Notes: generated by a model not told the origin, from the letters alone. A DNA stretch of 64,000 bases from Rhodobacterales bacterium HKCCA1288 (GCA_015693905.1 CP065161.1:1302001-1366000), one strand, 5' to 3'; counted from the first letter of the stretch, positions 44,328-55,439 are shown. Numbers and translations: made by a program.

Positions 44328-45532
44328 ACCCCGCTGATGCGCCCCTCTTGCCCGCCACGCGCAGGTGAGAGGGGGCGCAGCGCACGCGCGCAGATCAGCG
44401 GGATGATGAGCAAAATCACCGCGATCATGCCAAAAGCCACCCGCAGACTGGCCAATTCTGCCATCCATCCCATTGTTGCAGGGGCGAGCAAAAACCCTGC
44501 AAACCCAATGACCGACACGCGGGCGATGATCCGCGTTCTTTCCCCAGACCCTGCAAGTTGCCCCGCCAAACCAAGCGCCAAAGGCGCGATAATCGAGACG
44601 CCCAATCCTTGGATCGCAAATCCTGTATAGGCCATCTCGGGCGTCACTGCGAAAGCGGCGATCACCGCCCCTGCCGCCGAAACCAACGCCGCGCGCGAAA
44701 CCATGCGCAGCGTATCATGCGCTTGCGTGAGAAAATGCCCTGCAAGACGGCCAATCCCCATGGTTAAACCCAACATGAAGGGGCCAATCGCCCCTTCGAC
44801 AGCCCGCCCGCCGAGCGAGCGTTCAATATGCAAGGCAGACCAACTTTCCATCGCGGCCTCTGACATGAAGCCAAACATCACCACCAATCCAGGCCAGATC
44901 ACCAAACCTGACCAGAAGGGTGCCAAATCAACGACCTGCTCCATTGCGCAATCCCGCGAAGCACCGACCAAAAAAGATGGGCTGCGCAAAATGGGCAGTG
45001 CCAAAGCAACGATGACCCCTAATCCCAAAAACACCTGCAAGGCTGAGGCATCAAATTCCCGCGCCGTGCCTGCGCTCAATGCAGCAAGCGCATAGGCGAA
45101 AGAAAACATCGCATGATTAAGTGACATAAGCGGACGCTTATAGGCGGCCTCTGCCTCTGAGACGCGGGCATTGATAATGACATCCGTCAGCCCCGAAGCA
45201 GCCCCCGCTAAAACCATCCCAATGCCAAACTCCAAGGGTCGGCTTGCCGCACCCAAAACCGCAAACGACAAGGCCAATAGACCCGCGCCAAGGGGTAGCC
45301 CCCATTTGCCCAAATGCCGATCCACCCGCGGCGCCAACCACATTGCGGTGACAAGCCCCAAAGCGGACATCAACAAAAGCGTGCCAAAAAGCCCATCACC
45401 TGCCCCAATCTGCGCTTTGATCTGCGGGGCAAGCGCGGCATAAGATCCCCAAAAGATGCCCAAAACCATAAAGCCAAACACGGGCCTCATGGTCAGCGAA
45501 AGATCCTGTTTGATTTTGGTGAGCGCATGCAT
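44324..45532 (-). CDS. MFS transporter
   Basis: A 402-residue major-facilitator protein with about 12 helices and a cytoplasmic loop WLAPRVDRHLGKW between TM2 and TM3. It resembles the FucP/YfkF-like branch of efflux or sugar MFS, but no substrate can be assigned. The ATG at 45532 (MHALTKIKQD) is preferred; an upstream in-frame extension lacks support. It overlaps the convergent lldD by 4 bases. Confidence 0.78.
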   Translation of the reverse strand: MHALTKIKQDLSLTMRPVFGFMVLGIFWGSYAALAPQIKAQIGAGDGLFGTLLLMSALGLVTAMWLAPRVDRHLGKWGLPLGAGLLALSFAVLGAASRPLEFGIGMVLAGAASGLTDVIINARVSEAEAAYKRPLMSLNHAMFSFAYALAALSAGTAREFDASALQVFLGLGVIVALALPILRSPSFLVGASRDCAMEQVVDLAPFWSGLVIWPGLVVMFGFMSEAAMESWSALHIERSLGGRAVEGAIGPFMLGLTMGIGRLAGHFLTQAHDTLRMVSRAALVSAAGAVIAAFAVTPEMAYTGFAIQGLGVSIIAPLALGLAGQLAGSGERTRIIARVSVIGFAGFLLAPATMGWMAELASLRVAFGMIAVILLIIPLICARALRPLSPARGGQEGRISGV

Positions 45533-45687
45533 GCTGAAATCGCTACCCCGCCGATTGGAATGGCTCAAGCGATATATGAGCAAAATGGCAGATTTAGCTC
45601 TGGTCAAAGGCAGAAAATGCTTGTAAGAGCGCGGCTTCACGGGCCCGACACCCTTGGAGGCGGCCCATAACATATGGAGATATAGCT

Positions 45688-46314
45688 ATGGCTGGTGAGA
45701 TTCCTGATCTTATCGCCGAGGCACGGACGGGGACAGGCAAGGGGGCCGCTCGTCAAGCTCGCCGTGAAGGCAAAGTGCCCGGTATTTTGTATGGCGGTGG
45801 GGCTGACCCTCTTGCGATTCAAATCCCCTTTAACCAATTGCTCAAGCGCCTGAAAGAAGGCCGCTTCCTCTCGACTCTGTTCAACCTCAAGGTTGAAGGT
45901 CAAGAAGATGTGCGCGTCATTTGCCGTGGCGTGCAGCGCGATGTGGTAAAAGATCTGCCGACCCATGTTGATTTGATGCGCTTGCGCCGCACTTCGCGTG
46001 TGAAGCTGTTCATCCCTGTCAACTTCATCAACCACGAAGCCGCACCTGGCATCAAACGCGGTGGCGTTTTGACAGTCGTGCGCGCCGAGGTTGAGCTTTC
46101 GGTGATTGCAGGTGACATCCCTGAAGGGATCACTGTTGACCTGACAGGCCGCGGCATTGGCGATGTAATCCACATCTCTGACGTCACCCTGCCAGAAGGC
46201 GTTAAGCCAACAATCGACCGCGATTTCGTGATCGCCAATATCACCGCCCCATCGGGTCTGGTAAGTGCAGATAACGAAGCCGCTGCTGAAGGCGAAGAAG
46301 AAGCAGCCGAGTAA
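45688..46314 (+). CDS. rplY: 50S ribosomal protein L25 (Ctc form)
   Basis: A 208-residue bL25 of the long general-stress (Ctc/TL5) type. The N-terminal 5S rRNA-binding domain has [17 protein letters not shown]. The C-terminal beta-domain has [14 protein letters not shown] and [16 protein letters not shown], followed by an acidic tail. It lies directly upstream of pth, a conserved pair. A strong terminator follows at 46341. Confidence 0.95.
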   Translation: MAGEIPDLIAEARTGTGKGAARQARREGKVPGILYGGGADPLAIQIPFNQLLKRLKEGRFLSTLFNLKVEGQEDVRVICRGVQRDVVKDLPTHVDLMRLRRTSRVKLFIPVNFINHEAAPGIKRGGVLTVVRAEVELSVIAGDIPEGITVDLTGRGIGDVIHISDVTLPEGVKPTIDRDFVIANITAPSGLVSADNEAAAEGEEEAAE

Positions 46315-46340
46315 TCAGGCCGATCTTCTGACGAATTGAT

Positions 46341-46375
46341 AAAGGCGCGAAGATTTCTTCGCGCCTTTATTTTAT
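46341..46375 (+). terminator. intrinsic terminator after rplY
   Basis: A 12-bp perfect stem AAAGGCGCGAAG/CTTCGCGCCTTT with loop ATTT is followed by ATTTTAT. It lies 26 bases after the rplY stop, so pth probably has its own promoter or partial read-through. Confidence 0.85.
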
Positions 46376-46423
46376 CAGACACCACCCTTTTACGGGACGG
46401 GCAATCGGGGTATCACAGCAGCT

Positions 46424-47113
46424 ATGAAACTTTGGGTTGGTCTTGGAAATCCCGGCGCGAAATATAGCCAGAACCGTCACAATATAGGGTTCATGGCCTT
46501 AGATCATATTGCTGCAGATCATGGGTTCTCTCCGTGGCGCAGCAAATTTCAAGGCCAAATCTGCGAAGGGATTTTGGGCGGCCAAAAGGTGATCTTGCTC
46601 AAGCCAGAAACCTATATGAACCGCTCGGGGCAATCCGTGGGCGAGGCAATGCGGTTTTTTAAACTGACCGCGCAAGATGTCACAGTTTTTCATGACGAGC
46701 TTGACCTTGCCCCATCGAAACTTCGGCTTAAGTCGTCCGGGGGGCATGCAGGGCATAATGGTCTGCGGTCGCTACACGAGCACATTGGTGAGGCTTATCA
46801 CCGTGTGCGGCTTGGTATTGGCCATCCAGGCCACAAGGACCGGGTCGCGGCCTATGTTCTGTCTGATTTTTCCAAGGCCGATCAGTCTTGGCTAGACCTG
46901 ATGTTGCGGGGCATCTCGAATGGGGCCAAAGCGCTTGCCGAGGATAATGGCGCGCAGTTCCAAAATGCAGTGGCCTTACAAACCACCACACCCGCCCGCG
47001 AAACAGCGCCGAGGCACAAATCACGCGACACGGCCCCACCCCCTGCGGAGGCCGTAGAGACACCGCAAGACAGCCGAAGCCCGTTACAAAAGCTGGTTGA
47101 TCGGTTTCGATAA
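46424..47113 (+). CDS. pth: peptidyl-tRNA hydrolase
   Basis: A 229-residue enzyme. WVGLGNPGAKYSQNRHNIGF contains the catalytic His, KPETYMNRSGQSV and FHDELDLAPSKLRLK are conserved core motifs, and SSGGHAGHNGLRS is the second signature. It recycles peptidyl-tRNA dropped from ribosomes. It carries a Pro/Lys-rich C-terminal extension of about 40 residues beyond the usual 190. Confidence 0.96.
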   Translation: MKLWVGLGNPGAKYSQNRHNIGFMALDHIAADHGFSPWRSKFQGQICEGILGGQKVILLKPETYMNRSGQSVGEAMRFFKLTAQDVTVFHDELDLAPSKLRLKSSGGHAGHNGLRSLHEHIGEAYHRVRLGIGHPGHKDRVAAYVLSDFSKADQSWLDLMLRGISNGAKALAEDNGAQFQNAVALQTTTPARETAPRHKSRDTAPPPAEAVETPQDSRSPLQKLVDRFR

Positions 47114-47176
47114 ACATTTAGCGCCTTGGGTGTTCCTATCCCTCTCTCGCAACACCTTTGGCGCGTATGAGGATAG

Positions 47177-47545
47177 ATGATGGATGAAAGCGTAAATGTA
47201 TTTGGTGCGCCGCTGCAAAGCTGCGGCCGCGATCCAATGACGGGCTTCTTTCGCAACGGGTGCTGCGACACCAGCGATGATGATTTCGGCGCGCATACTG
47301 TCTGCGCGGTCATGACCCGCGAATTTCTGGCCTTTTCAAAATATGTGGGCAATGACTTAACCACGCCCCGCCCCGAATATGGATTTCTTGGCTTAAAGGA
47401 GGGCGATCGCTGGTGCCTATGCGCCTCGCGGTTCCTACAGGCCCATGAAGAGGGCGTTGCGCCAAAGGTGAACCTGCACGCAACCCATATGCGTGCGCTC
47501 GAAATCATTCCGCTGACCGTATTGGAATTGCACCAAATCGAGTGA
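47177..47545 (+). CDS. DUF2237 protein
   Basis: A 122-residue soluble protein with the DUF2237 pattern NVFGAPLQSCGRDPMTGFFR, then GCCDTSDDDFGAHTVCAVMT, RPEYGFLGLKEGDRWCLCA and ATHMRALEIIPL. Several conserved Cys suggest metal or redox binding, but no function is established. It is a common housekeeping-region gene in alphaproteobacteria. Two adjacent ATGs start the frame. Confidence 0.88.
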   Translation: MMDESVNVFGAPLQSCGRDPMTGFFRNGCCDTSDDDFGAHTVCAVMTREFLAFSKYVGNDLTTPRPEYGFLGLKEGDRWCLCASRFLQAHEEGVAPKVNLHATHMRALEIIPLTVLELHQIE

Positions 47546-47601
47546 CACCCGAACCGATGGTTTAGGCGCAGAGCGGGCATAAATGGAGAGAGATGCGGGG
47601 A

Positions 47602-48828
47602 TTAGCCCTGCATCTCCCATCCCAAGGCACGGGCCACTGTGAAGATATCTTTATCACCGCGACCACACATATTCATGCAGATCAAATGATCCTTTGGCAG
47701 GGTCGGCGCGATTTTCATCACATGCGCCAAAGCATGGCTTGGCTCTAGCGCGGGAATGATGCCCTCTTGGTGGCAGCACAGCTGAAACGCATCCAAAGCT
47801 TCGCTATCGGTGATCGAGACATATTCAGCACGGCCAATATCGTGGAGCCATGAATGCTCAGGCCCGATGCCAGGGTAATCCAGCCCCGCCGAAATCGAAT
47901 GACCCTCAAGGATTTGTCCATCTTCGTCTTGCAGCAAATAGGTGCGGTTGCCATGCAGCACACCCGGACGCCCCCCTGTCAGGCTTGCGCAATGCTCCAT
48001 CTTGTCATTGACGCCTTTGCCACCTGCCTCAACGCCAATGATCTGCACATCCTTGTCATCCAAGAAGGGGTAAAACAGCCCCATCGCATTTGAACCGCCG
48101 CCAATGGCCGCAATGATCGTATCTGGCAAACGGCCTTCGGCGGCCAACATCTGTTCGCGGGCCTCTTTGCCAATAATCGCTTGGAAATCACGCACCATCG
48201 CAGGATATGGGTGGGGGCCTGCGACCGTGCCGATGCAGTAGAATGTATCACGCACATTCGTCACCCAGTCGCGCAAGGCATCGTTCATCGCGTCTTTCAA
48301 AGTGCCACGCCCTGACGTCACAGGCACAACCTCGGCCCCAAGCAGTTTCATGCGGAACACATTGGGCGCTTGGCGTTCGACATCATGCGCGCCCATATAG
48401 ACCACGCATTTCAAGCCAAATTTTGCACAGACTGTCGCCGTGGCCACGCCATGCTGGCCCGCACCTGTTTCCGCAATAATCCGTGTCTTTCCCATGCGGC
48501 GGGCCAAAATGATCTGACCCAACACATTGTTGATTTTATGCGCGCCCGTATGGTTTAGCTCATCTCGCTTGAGATAGATTTTTGCGCCGCCCAAATGCTC
48601 GGTCAGGCGCTCTGCGAAATAGAGGGGGCTCGGACGGCCGACATAATGTGTCCACAAATCATGCATTTCATCCCAGAAGGATTGATCTGTTTTGGCGCGT
48701 TCATATTGGGCTTCCAATTCCAAAATCAGCGGCATCAGGGTTTCTGACACAAACCGCCCGCCGAATTGGCCAAAGCGGCCGCTTTCATCAGGGCCAGTCA
48801 TAAAGCTGTTCAAGATATCATCGGGCAT
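47602..48828 (-). CDS. trpB: tryptophan synthase beta subunit
   Basis: A 408-residue PLP enzyme that joins indole and serine. [16 protein letters not shown] holds the PLP lysine; [15 protein letters not shown] and [13 protein letters not shown] bind substrate and phosphate; [11 protein letters not shown] is conserved. The ATG at 48828 (MPDDILNSF) follows AAAAAAGGTG. Downstream of trpF on the same strand, it forms the ihfB-lapA-trpF-trpB block. Confidence 0.97.
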   Translation of the reverse strand: MPDDILNSFMTGPDESGRFGQFGGRFVSETLMPLILELEAQYERAKTDQSFWDEMHDLWTHYVGRPSPLYFAERLTEHLGGAKIYLKRDELNHTGAHKINNVLGQIILARRMGKTRIIAETGAGQHGVATATVCAKFGLKCVVYMGAHDVERQAPNVFRMKLLGAEVVPVTSGRGTLKDAMNDALRDWVTNVRDTFYCIGTVAGPHPYPAMVRDFQAIIGKEAREQMLAAEGRLPDTIIAAIGGGSNAMGLFYPFLDDKDVQIIGVEAGGKGVNDKMEHCASLTGGRPGVLHGNRTYLLQDEDGQILEGHSISAGLDYPGIGPEHSWLHDIGRAEYVSITDSEALDAFQLCCHQEGIIPALEPSHALAHVMKIAPTLPKDHLICMNMCGRGDKDIFTVARALGWEMQG

Positions 48829-48902
48829 GGAGGCACCTTTTTTCACATTCGACCCACTGCCTAACGCGGGCGCAAGAATTGAGCAAGAGAAAGGGGCAAG
48901 GT

Positions 48903-49544
48903 TTAGCCCCCGTTCACCGCATCGGCAAAAGCATGGATCAGGGTAGGGTCTTTTACCCCTGCCCGACTTTCCACGCCTGATGAAACATCAACCTGCTGCG
49001 CGCCTGTCATTTGCACGGCAAGCCGCACATTGTCAGGCGTCAATCCACCCGCCAGCATCCATGGCACAGGCCATCTGCGTCCGGCCAACAACCGCCAGTC
49101 AAAAGAAAGACCATTCCCCCCAGGAAGATCAGCGTTTTTCGGCGGCTTGGCATCAATTAGCAATTGATCACTGACCGCCGCGTAATCCGCAATCTGCCCC
49201 AAATCATCCGCATCTGCGATACCAATGGCCTTCATCACAGGCAGGCCCGTGCGCACACGGATTTCCGCCACACGGGTAGGTGTTTCATGGCCGTGCAATT
49301 GCAAAATATCGAGCGGCACTTCGGCCAGAAGTTGATCGAGAAAGGCATCCTCTGGATCGACCACCAAACCCACCTTGGCCACGCCAACAGGAACGGCAAG
49401 CGCCAAGTCACGGGCCTGTGTCAGGCTAACCGCGCGGGGTGATTTTGGGAAAAAGACAAAACCCACATAGCGCGCACCCGCCTCGGCCGCAGCCACAATA
49501 TCGGCAGGCTGAGAAAGGCCACAAAATTTAATGGAAATGCTCAT
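48903..49544 (-). CDS. trpF: phosphoribosylanthranilate isomerase
   Basis: A 213-residue TIM-barrel enzyme of tryptophan synthesis. [14 protein letters not shown] contains the catalytic Cys, [12 protein letters not shown] is the second signature, [14 protein letters not shown] binds the phosphate, and [16 protein letters not shown] closes the barrel. It lies 6 bases after the LapA-domain gene and 74 bases before trpB in the same direction. Confidence 0.95.
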   Translation of the reverse strand: MSISIKFCGLSQPADIVAAAEAGARYVGFVFFPKSPRAVSLTQARDLALAVPVGVAKVGLVVDPEDAFLDQLLAEVPLDILQLHGHETPTRVAEIRVRTGLPVMKAIGIADADDLGQIADYAAVSDQLLIDAKPPKNADLPGGNGLSFDWRLLAGRRWPVPWMLAGGLTPDNVRLAVQMTGAQQVDVSSGVESRAGVKDPTLIHAFADAVNGG

Positions 49545-49550
49545 CAGGGA

Positions 49551-49925
49551 TCAACCAAGCCGCAAGGGCTTGTCATCCTCCAACAAGGCAAGAATGTCAT
49601 CCTGCCCCTCTTTCGCCCGTGCCTCGCCCTTGAGGGTTTCCAATTCCCGCGACAGGCGTGTCGCATCACGCTTCGCGCGCGATGCATCCACACGATGCCG
49701 ATGTTCGCGCAGCCATTCCCAAACAAAGCCTAGGACCAACCCTGCGGTAATCGCGCCGAAAATGATCAAGAACAGCGGGAGGGATATAGACACATCCATC
49801 CGCAGCCACAGCGCCAAATCGGCAGGCAACAGATGAATCACCACCGGATCGCGATTGGCAATTGCCAGAACAATCAGAACAACCGCGACACAGAGAATGA
49901 AACTCAGCTTTACTATTCGGATCAC
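49551..49925 (-). CDS. LapA-domain (DUF1049) membrane protein
   Basis: A 124-residue protein with two N-terminal helices (about 5-24 and 50-72), the DUF1049 motif NRDPVVIHLLP, and a charged coiled-coil tail (residues about 76-115). LapA-type proteins act with LapB in controlling LpxC and LPS levels in enterobacteria; the role here is inferred. Its position between ihfB and trpF is common in this family of bacteria. Confidence 0.85.
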   Translation of the reverse strand: MIRIVKLSFILCVAVVLIVLAIANRDPVVIHLLPADLALWLRMDVSISLPLFLIIFGAITAGLVLGFVWEWLREHRHRVDASRAKRDATRLSRELETLKGEARAKEGQDDILALLEDDKPLRLG

Positions 49926-49948
49926 GCCTTACCCTCGCGCAGTTCTCG

Positions 49949-50227
49949 TTACGAATTCAATCGGTCACGCAGCAATTTGCCCGCCTTGAAGAAGGGAACA
50001 TGTTTTTCTTCGACTGATACAGTCTCGCCCGTCCGCGGATTGCGGCCCACGCGTGCATCACGCTTTTTTACCGAAAACGCGCCAAAGCCGCGCAATTCGA
50101 CCCGATCTCCTCGCGCCATGGCTTCGATGATTTCGTCAAAAATTGCTCCCACAATCCGCTCAACATCGCGCTGATAAAGATGCGGATTTTCCTCCGCGAG
50201 TTTTTGCACAAGTTCTGATCTTATCAT
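49949..50227 (-). CDS. ihfB: integration host factor beta subunit
   Basis: A 92-residue DNA-bending protein: [37 protein letters not shown] and the conserved arm region are all present. It pairs with IhfA to bend DNA in recombination, replication and transcription. IHF can also help site-specific recombinases, which is of interest given the island nearby. Confidence 0.96.
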   Translation of the reverse strand: MIRSELVQKLAEENPHLYQRDVERIVGAIFDEIIEAMARGDRVELRGFGAFSVKKRDARVGRNPRTGETVSVEEKHVPFFKAGKLLRDRLNS

Positions 50228-50450
50228 GTCATGCCTCCCCGCAAGCGCATGTGTGTTGCAAAACTGTATAAGCCTTTCATACGCGCCTAGGAACCGAAAA
50301 GCAGGATTTTTTTAAGGTTTGGCCGCCAGATGCGCGGATATCAGCCCGCGGGCGAGGAAATTCAGCATATCGCAGAGATGTCACATAGACCTCGCCCTGT
50401 GCCGCCCATGACGGACGCTCCGCGTGATTCGTGAAAGCGTTACCGAAAAA

Positions 50451-50527
50451 TGGCGATCCCTGAAGGACTCGAACCCTCAACCTGCTGATTAGAAGTCAGC
50501 TGCTCTATCCAGTTGAGCTAAGGGACC
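50451..50527 (-). tRNA. tRNA-Arg(UCU)
   Basis: The cloverleaf is clear. The acceptor GGTCCCT pairs with AGGGATC (one G-U), the D-arm is AGCTCAACTGGATAGAGC, the anticodon loop CTTCTAA contains TCT, and the T-arm is GGGTTCGAGTCC. CCA is encoded. It is not associated with a visible insertion. Confidence 0.93.
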
Positions 50528-50587
50528 GCATGCGGGCTGATTACCCAATCTTGGGGCCTGCGTAAACGGGCAAAGGGGGATGTTGGG

Positions 50588-50899
50588 TTAATGCGTCCAA
50601 ACCGTTCGGCGGTTGGTGGCGAAATTCTCGCCATAGCCGCCTGCGCGCACATTAGGCTTGCGCGATTTGGGGCGCAACACCACTGCTTCGATCCCATGGG
50701 CGCGGGCGTAATCCTCGGCCGCTTCTTGGCTGTCGAAATAAAGGCGCACTTGCGCTTTCGTATCGCCGCTTGATGTCCACCCCATCAGTGGATCAATCTC
50801 GCGCGCGCTTTCAGGAGCAAACTCTAGAACCCAATCCTTGGTTTTTGCAGTGCCCGAGGACATTGCGGTTCTGGCGGGTTTGTAAATGCGCGCGACCAT
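50588..50899 (-). CDS. NDUFS4-like NADH dehydrogenase accessory subunit
   Basis: A 103-residue protein matching the ETC complex I subunit (NDUFS4) family: [41 protein letters not shown] and [15 protein letters not shown] near the end. It is an accessory subunit of alphaproteobacterial complex I, related to the mitochondrial one. The ATG at 50899 (MVARIYKP) fits relatives better than the one at 50914. Confidence 0.92.
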   Translation of the reverse strand: MVARIYKPARTAMSSGTAKTKDWVLEFAPESAREIDPLMGWTSSGDTKAQVRLYFDSQEAAEDYARAHGIEAVVLRPKSRKPNVRAGGYGENFATNRRTVWTH

Positions 50900-50914
50900 G
50901 GCTTGCTCCGTCAT

Positions 50915-51318
50915 TCTATTGGTTCTGAGCGTTCGGGGTATCGCTCAGCCATCAAAACTGGTTCACATATCGGCAAAACGCGCGGAAGTTGCAAGATGAA
51001 GATGAGCGCGGGCAGCAGGAAATACCCCAAAATTGAATTGCCGGCCGAGATCTAGGGAGCGAGGGGTGGGTGGTGCGATCCCGACCGACAATCAATTTGC
51101 TGCTTGCAAGAAAAAGCTACGGAAATTTTCTCTCGGATGCAATCAAAATTTCTCCTTAAAGTTGTATAAATTTGCGACAAATTGTTCTGAGTTGATTAAC
51201 TTTTCGGAAACCTCACAGCGCCTCAATGAATGAGCCCTCTATCGCTTGTCCTTGGCGCGCAGCGCGATAGGATAGACCCTGCGCACAGACCATGCGTGTG
51301 ACCTGTGGAAGGGCCAAA
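50915..51318. other. intergenic region upstream of uvrB
   Basis: About 400 bases without a gene. It includes an AT-rich stretch (about 51110-51220), likely promoter DNA for uvrB. I looked for the alphaproteobacterial LexA box GTTC-N7-GTTC and did not see one; GTTC-N5-GTTC occurs near 50931 but has the wrong spacing. CTATCGC/GCGATAG forms an inverted repeat near 51239-51272. Confidence 0.5.
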
Positions 51319-53532
51319 ATGCATAACAATTCGCCAAGCTCTATGCCCGATTTGCCACGCGCTGCGTCCCCGCGCGAGGGACGCGCCAATAGCGATCGTT
51401 TGGCACGCGAAAAACTCGAAGGCGGCAAGCGCTTTGTGATGCATACCGAGTTTACCCCCGCGGGCGACCAACCTCGCGCGATTGCCGAGCTTGCAGCCGC
51501 CGTAACAGATGGGGATCGCAACCAAGTTTTGTTGGGGGCAACTGGCACGGGCAAGACCTTTACCATGGCCAAGGTGATTGAAGAAACACAGCGCCCCGCA
51601 ATCATACTTGCCCATAACAAGACCTTGGCAGCTCAGCTTTATGGGGAGTTCAAAAACTTTTTCCCCGATAACGCGGTCGAGTATTTCGTCAGCTATTACG
51701 ATTACTACCAACCCGAGGCCTATGTCCCGCGCACGGACACGTTCATTGAGAAAGAAAGCCAGATCAACGAACAGATTGACCGAATGCGCCATTCCGCCAC
51801 CCGCGCGCTGTTGGAACGGGACGATGTGATCATCGTGGCATCGGTGTCCTGTATTTACGGCATTGGCTCGGTCGAAACCTATACGGCTATGGCAGTCGAT
51901 CTGTTCGCAGGACAAGACCATGATCAACGGCAGGTCATGGCCGATTTGGTTGCGCAACAATATCGGCGCAATGATCAGGCGTTTCAGCGCGGCTCATTCC
52001 GCGTGCGCGGCGACAGTCTGGAAATTTGGCCCGCGCACCTTGAGGATAGGGCATGGCGTCTCTCGTTTTTTGGCGAGGAACTCGAAGGCATCACCGAATT
52101 TGATCCGCTGACGGGTCAAAGCACCGATAAATTCGAAAAAATCCGCATCTACGCCAATTCGCATTACGTCACCCCACGCCCAACCATGCAACAGGCGGTG
52201 AAGGCCATCAAAGAAGAATTGCGCCAGCGCTTGGATCATCTTGTGGCTGACGGGAAACTGCTTGAGGCACAGCGCCTTGAACAGCGCACAAATTTCGACA
52301 TCGAAATGCTTGAGGCCACGGGCGTTTGCAACGGGATTGAGAACTATTCGCGCTATTTGACAGGCCGCGCCCCGGGCGAGCCGCCCCCCACCTTGTTTGA
52401 ATATATTCCAGATAACGCCATTGTCTTTGCCGATGAATCGCATGTTACGGTGCCGCAGATCGGGGGCATGTATCGCGGGGACTATCGGCGCAAATTTACT
52501 TTGGCCGAACACGGGTTCCGCCTGCCCTCTTGCATGGATAACCGACCGCTGAAATTCGAAGAATGGGACGCGATGCGGCCACAATCTATCTTTGTTTCGG
52601 CCACCCCTGCTGCTTGGGAATTGGAACAGGCAGGCGGCGTCTTTACCGAACAAGTGATCCGTCCAACGGGCCTGTTAGACCCGCAGATTGAGATCCGGCC
52701 AATTGAGACGCAAGTGGATGATCTGTTGGATGAAATCCGCCAAGTCGCGGCCAAAGGCATGCGTGTGCTTGTCACCACATTGACCAAGCGCATGGCCGAA
52801 GATTTGACCGAATATCTCCATGAACAAGGCGTGCGCGTGCGCTATATGCATAGCGATATCGACACAATCGAACGGATCGAGATTTTGCGCGATTTGCGCC
52901 TTGGCGCCTTTGACGTTCTGATCGGGATCAACCTGTTGCGCGAAGGATTGGACATTCCCGAATGTGGGCTTGTCGCAATTTTGGATGCCGACAAAGAGGG
53001 CTTTTTGCGTTCTGAAACCTCGCTCATTCAAACCATCGGACGGGCCGCGCGCAATGCGGATGGCCGTGTCATCATGTATGCTGACCGCATCACAGGCAGC
53101 ATGGAACGCGCCATTGCGGAAACGGATCGCCGCCGCGCCAAGCAGATCGCTTATAATGAGGAACACGGGATCACCCCCGCGACAGTGAAGAAGAATGTCG
53201 AGGATATCTTGGCGGGGCTGTATCAAGGCGATGTGGACATGAGCCGCGTCACCGCAAAGGTCGACAAACCTATGGTCGGTGCAAATCTGGCTGCCCATCT
53301 CGATGGGCTGCGCGCGCAGATGCGCAAAGCAGCAGAGAATTTAGAATTCGAAGAGGCCGCGCGCTTGCGCGATGAGGTCAAGCGCCTAGAGGCGGTGGAA
53401 CTGGCTGTGGCGGATGACCCGCTCGCTCGCCAATCTGCCGTGGATGAAGCGGTCGAGGCGGCAAGCGCCGCAAAAGGGCGCAGCACCGCAGGGAGACCAG
53501 GGCAACGGGGCGGGGTCAAGCGCCGCAGATAG
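51319..53532 (+). CDS. uvrB: excinuclease ABC subunit B
   Basis: A 737-residue helicase-like repair protein. It has Walker A ([15 protein letters not shown]), the beta-hairpin region [20 protein letters not shown], the DESH motif ([12 protein letters not shown]), helicase motif V/VI regions ([25 protein letters not shown]) and a C-terminal UVR domain ([16 protein letters not shown]). It loads UvrC on damaged DNA. GGAAGG precedes the ATG at 51319. Confidence 0.97.
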   Translation: MHNNSPSSMPDLPRAASPREGRANSDRLAREKLEGGKRFVMHTEFTPAGDQPRAIAELAAAVTDGDRNQVLLGATGTGKTFTMAKVIEETQRPAIILAHNKTLAAQLYGEFKNFFPDNAVEYFVSYYDYYQPEAYVPRTDTFIEKESQINEQIDRMRHSATRALLERDDVIIVASVSCIYGIGSVETYTAMAVDLFAGQDHDQRQVMADLVAQQYRRNDQAFQRGSFRVRGDSLEIWPAHLEDRAWRLSFFGEELEGITEFDPLTGQSTDKFEKIRIYANSHYVTPRPTMQQAVKAIKEELRQRLDHLVADGKLLEAQRLEQRTNFDIEMLEATGVCNGIENYSRYLTGRAPGEPPPTLFEYIPDNAIVFADESHVTVPQIGGMYRGDYRRKFTLAEHGFRLPSCMDNRPLKFEEWDAMRPQSIFVSATPAAWELEQAGGVFTEQVIRPTGLLDPQIEIRPIETQVDDLLDEIRQVAAKGMRVLVTTLTKRMAEDLTEYLHEQGVRVRYMHSDIDTIERIEILRDLRLGAFDVLIGINLLREGLDIPECGLVAILDADKEGFLRSETSLIQTIGRAARNADGRVIMYADRITGSMERAIAETDRRRAKQIAYNEEHGITPATVKKNVEDILAGLYQGDVDMSRVTAKVDKPMVGANLAAHLDGLRAQMRKAAENLEFEEAARLRDEVKRLEAVELAVADDPLARQSAVDEAVEAASAAKGRSTAGRPGQRGGVKRRR

Positions 53533-53702
53533 GGCGGCACCCTGCGCGCCCTCACGGCCCAAGCTGGCCTTTTGAACCGCGCAGACAAAGGCCTCTGAAA
53601 CGGCACATCTGCCAATTTTTGTGGATCATCATCCCGCATTCTTGTCGCCCTTGCGCGAAGAATTTGGTAGAAGGAAGCGCATAAGAACAAGAGGCCGCGA
53701 GC

Positions 53703-54959
53703 ATGACCCTCACCAGACGCATGATGATGCTAACCACGGGCGCATCCCTGCTTGGCGGGTGCGTCCCAAACCCGTTGGATGGCTTGACCCAAGCAGGTCA
53801 AAACTTCTTGCGCCCAACTCCGCCTGATCTGCAACCAACCCCAAATGCGGGCTATGCCCAATGGGTGGCTAATTTCAAATCCCGCGCAGAGGCACGGGGA
53901 ATACACCCCGTCACCATTTCGCAAGCTTTCCGTGGAACAGGCTATTTGCCAGGTGTCGTGACCCGCGACCGCAATCAGGCAGAATTCTCTCGCAGTTTCG
54001 AGGATTATTTGAACCTTGTCGCCTCTGAGGCCAAGGTGACTTCGGGCCGCGCAGCCTATACCAATCAATCGCGCCTCTTGCGCCGCATCGAAGACCAATA
54101 TGGCGTCCCACGCGAAGTGGTGGCGGCGATTTGGGGCGTTGAAAGCGAGTTTGGCGCAAAGCGCGGGGATATTCCCGTGATCTCAGCCACATCGACCCTT
54201 GCCTATGACGGACGGCGCGCGGCCTTTTTCGAGGCGCAGCTTTTTGCTGCTCTGCGGATTTTACAGCAAGGCCATACAACCGCCGAAAACCTCAAAGGAT
54301 CATGGGCAGGGGCCATGGGGCATACCCAATTCATTCCCACCACCTTTGCGGCGCATGCGGTGGATTTCAATGGTGATGGCAAGAAAGATATTTGGGGCAT
54401 TGATCCCACAGATGCCTTGGCCTCAACGGCCGCTTATCTGCGCGAAGGCGGCGCATGGCAAAGCCAATTTGGCGTGGGTTGCGAGGTGCGCCTGCCCCAA
54501 GGATATTCGGGGCCTTCTGGGCGCGGCGCGCCAAGCACGCTTGCCACTTGGATTGCGCGCGGGGTGGTGCCTGTGGTGACGCCCACCCGCGATTTGGGCA
54601 ATGCCGCCCTGCTGCTGCCCGCAGGGCCAAACGGGCCTGGGTTCCTCGTTTCACCCAATTTCGGCGCGCTCTTGCGATATAATGCATCGGATAATTACGC
54701 GCTTGGGGTCATCTACCTCGCAGGGCGGCTGACTGGGGCGGGGCCTATATCCACGCCATTCCCACCAGATCAATATGGTCTGCTGATTGAAGATCGCCGC
54801 GCCATCCAAGAGGGCCTGAAGGCGCGTGGCTATGAGATTGGCACAATTGATGGCGTATTTGGCCGCCAAACCGAAGCCGCCATTCGCGCCTTTGAGGCTG
54901 AAAGAGGATGGCCCATCACAGGCCAACCCTCGCAAACCCTGCTGACCGCTTTACGCTAA
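53703..54959 (+). CDS. MltB-type lytic murein transglycosylase
   Basis: A 418-residue lipoprotein (lipobox LLGGC). The SLT_2 catalytic domain has AAIWGVESEFGAKRGDI with the catalytic Glu, GSWAGAMGHTQFIPTTF, and FNGDGKKDIWGIDPTDALAS. A C-terminal PG_binding_1 domain follows (YEIGTIDGVFGRQTEAAIRAF). It cleaves peptidoglycan glycan strands with formation of 1,6-anhydro ends. Confidence 0.92.
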   Translation: MTLTRRMMMLTTGASLLGGCVPNPLDGLTQAGQNFLRPTPPDLQPTPNAGYAQWVANFKSRAEARGIHPVTISQAFRGTGYLPGVVTRDRNQAEFSRSFEDYLNLVASEAKVTSGRAAYTNQSRLLRRIEDQYGVPREVVAAIWGVESEFGAKRGDIPVISATSTLAYDGRRAAFFEAQLFAALRILQQGHTTAENLKGSWAGAMGHTQFIPTTFAAHAVDFNGDGKKDIWGIDPTDALASTAAYLREGGAWQSQFGVGCEVRLPQGYSGPSGRGAPSTLATWIARGVVPVVTPTRDLGNAALLLPAGPNGPGFLVSPNFGALLRYNASDNYALGVIYLAGRLTGAGPISTPFPPDQYGLLIEDRRAIQEGLKARGYEIGTIDGVFGRQTEAAIRAFEAERGWPITGQPSQTLLTALR

Positions 54960-55439
54960 GGCGTGACTGCGTAAGGCTTGGTAGGCCGCCGCGCAAGCGA
55001 TATTTGCCAGATTCAAAGAGCGAATATGCGGGGAATACATCGGCAAGGAGACAAGCCGATCCGCATAGGCTGCGATAATCTCAGGAGACAGCCCTGTCGT
55101 CTCACGGCCAAAAACCAAATAGGCATCTTGGGGATATTCGACCTCATAGGCCGATTGCGCCCGATCATTTTCAAAGAGAAACAACTGATCCGCGCGCGGC
55201 TTGCGCGCTGCGATAAACGCTTCCCAATCATCATATTCTGTCAGGCGCACATGTTTCCAATAATCCAATCCCGCGCGGCGCACTGATTTCTCCGATAGCT
55301 CAAACCCATAGGGTCGGATCAAGATCAATTCCATATCCAAGCCCACGCAAGTGCGCCCAATCGTGCCGGTGTTCCCGGGTATCTCAGGTTGGAACAACAC
55401 GATCTTCATCTGATGCGGGGCTTGGGGGCGCTCAGACAT
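54951..55439 (-). CDS. trmL: tRNA (cytidine(34)-2'-O)-methyltransferase
   Basis: A 162-residue SPOUT-fold methyltransferase: VLFQPEIPGNTGTIGRTC, FGRETTGLSPEI and MYSPHIRSLNLANIACAAAY, the knot motifs of TrmL. It methylates the wobble base of tRNA-Leu. The ATG at 55439 overlaps the upstream gene's end; one at 55409 (MKIVLFQP) is also possible. It overlaps the transglycosylase 3' end by 9 bases. Confidence 0.92.
   Translation of the reverse strand: MSERPQAPHQMKIVLFQPEIPGNTGTIGRTCVGLDMELILIRPYGFELSEKSVRRAGLDYWKHVRLTEYDDWEAFIAARKPRADQLFLFENDRAQSAYEVEYPQDAYLVFGRETTGLSPEIIAAYADRLVSLPMYSPHIRSLNLANIACAAAYQALRSHALA

Noticed and set aside
50931-50945. LexA box upstream of uvrB
   Set aside because: The GTTC repeats have 5-base spacing, not the 7 needed for the alphaproteobacterial motif.
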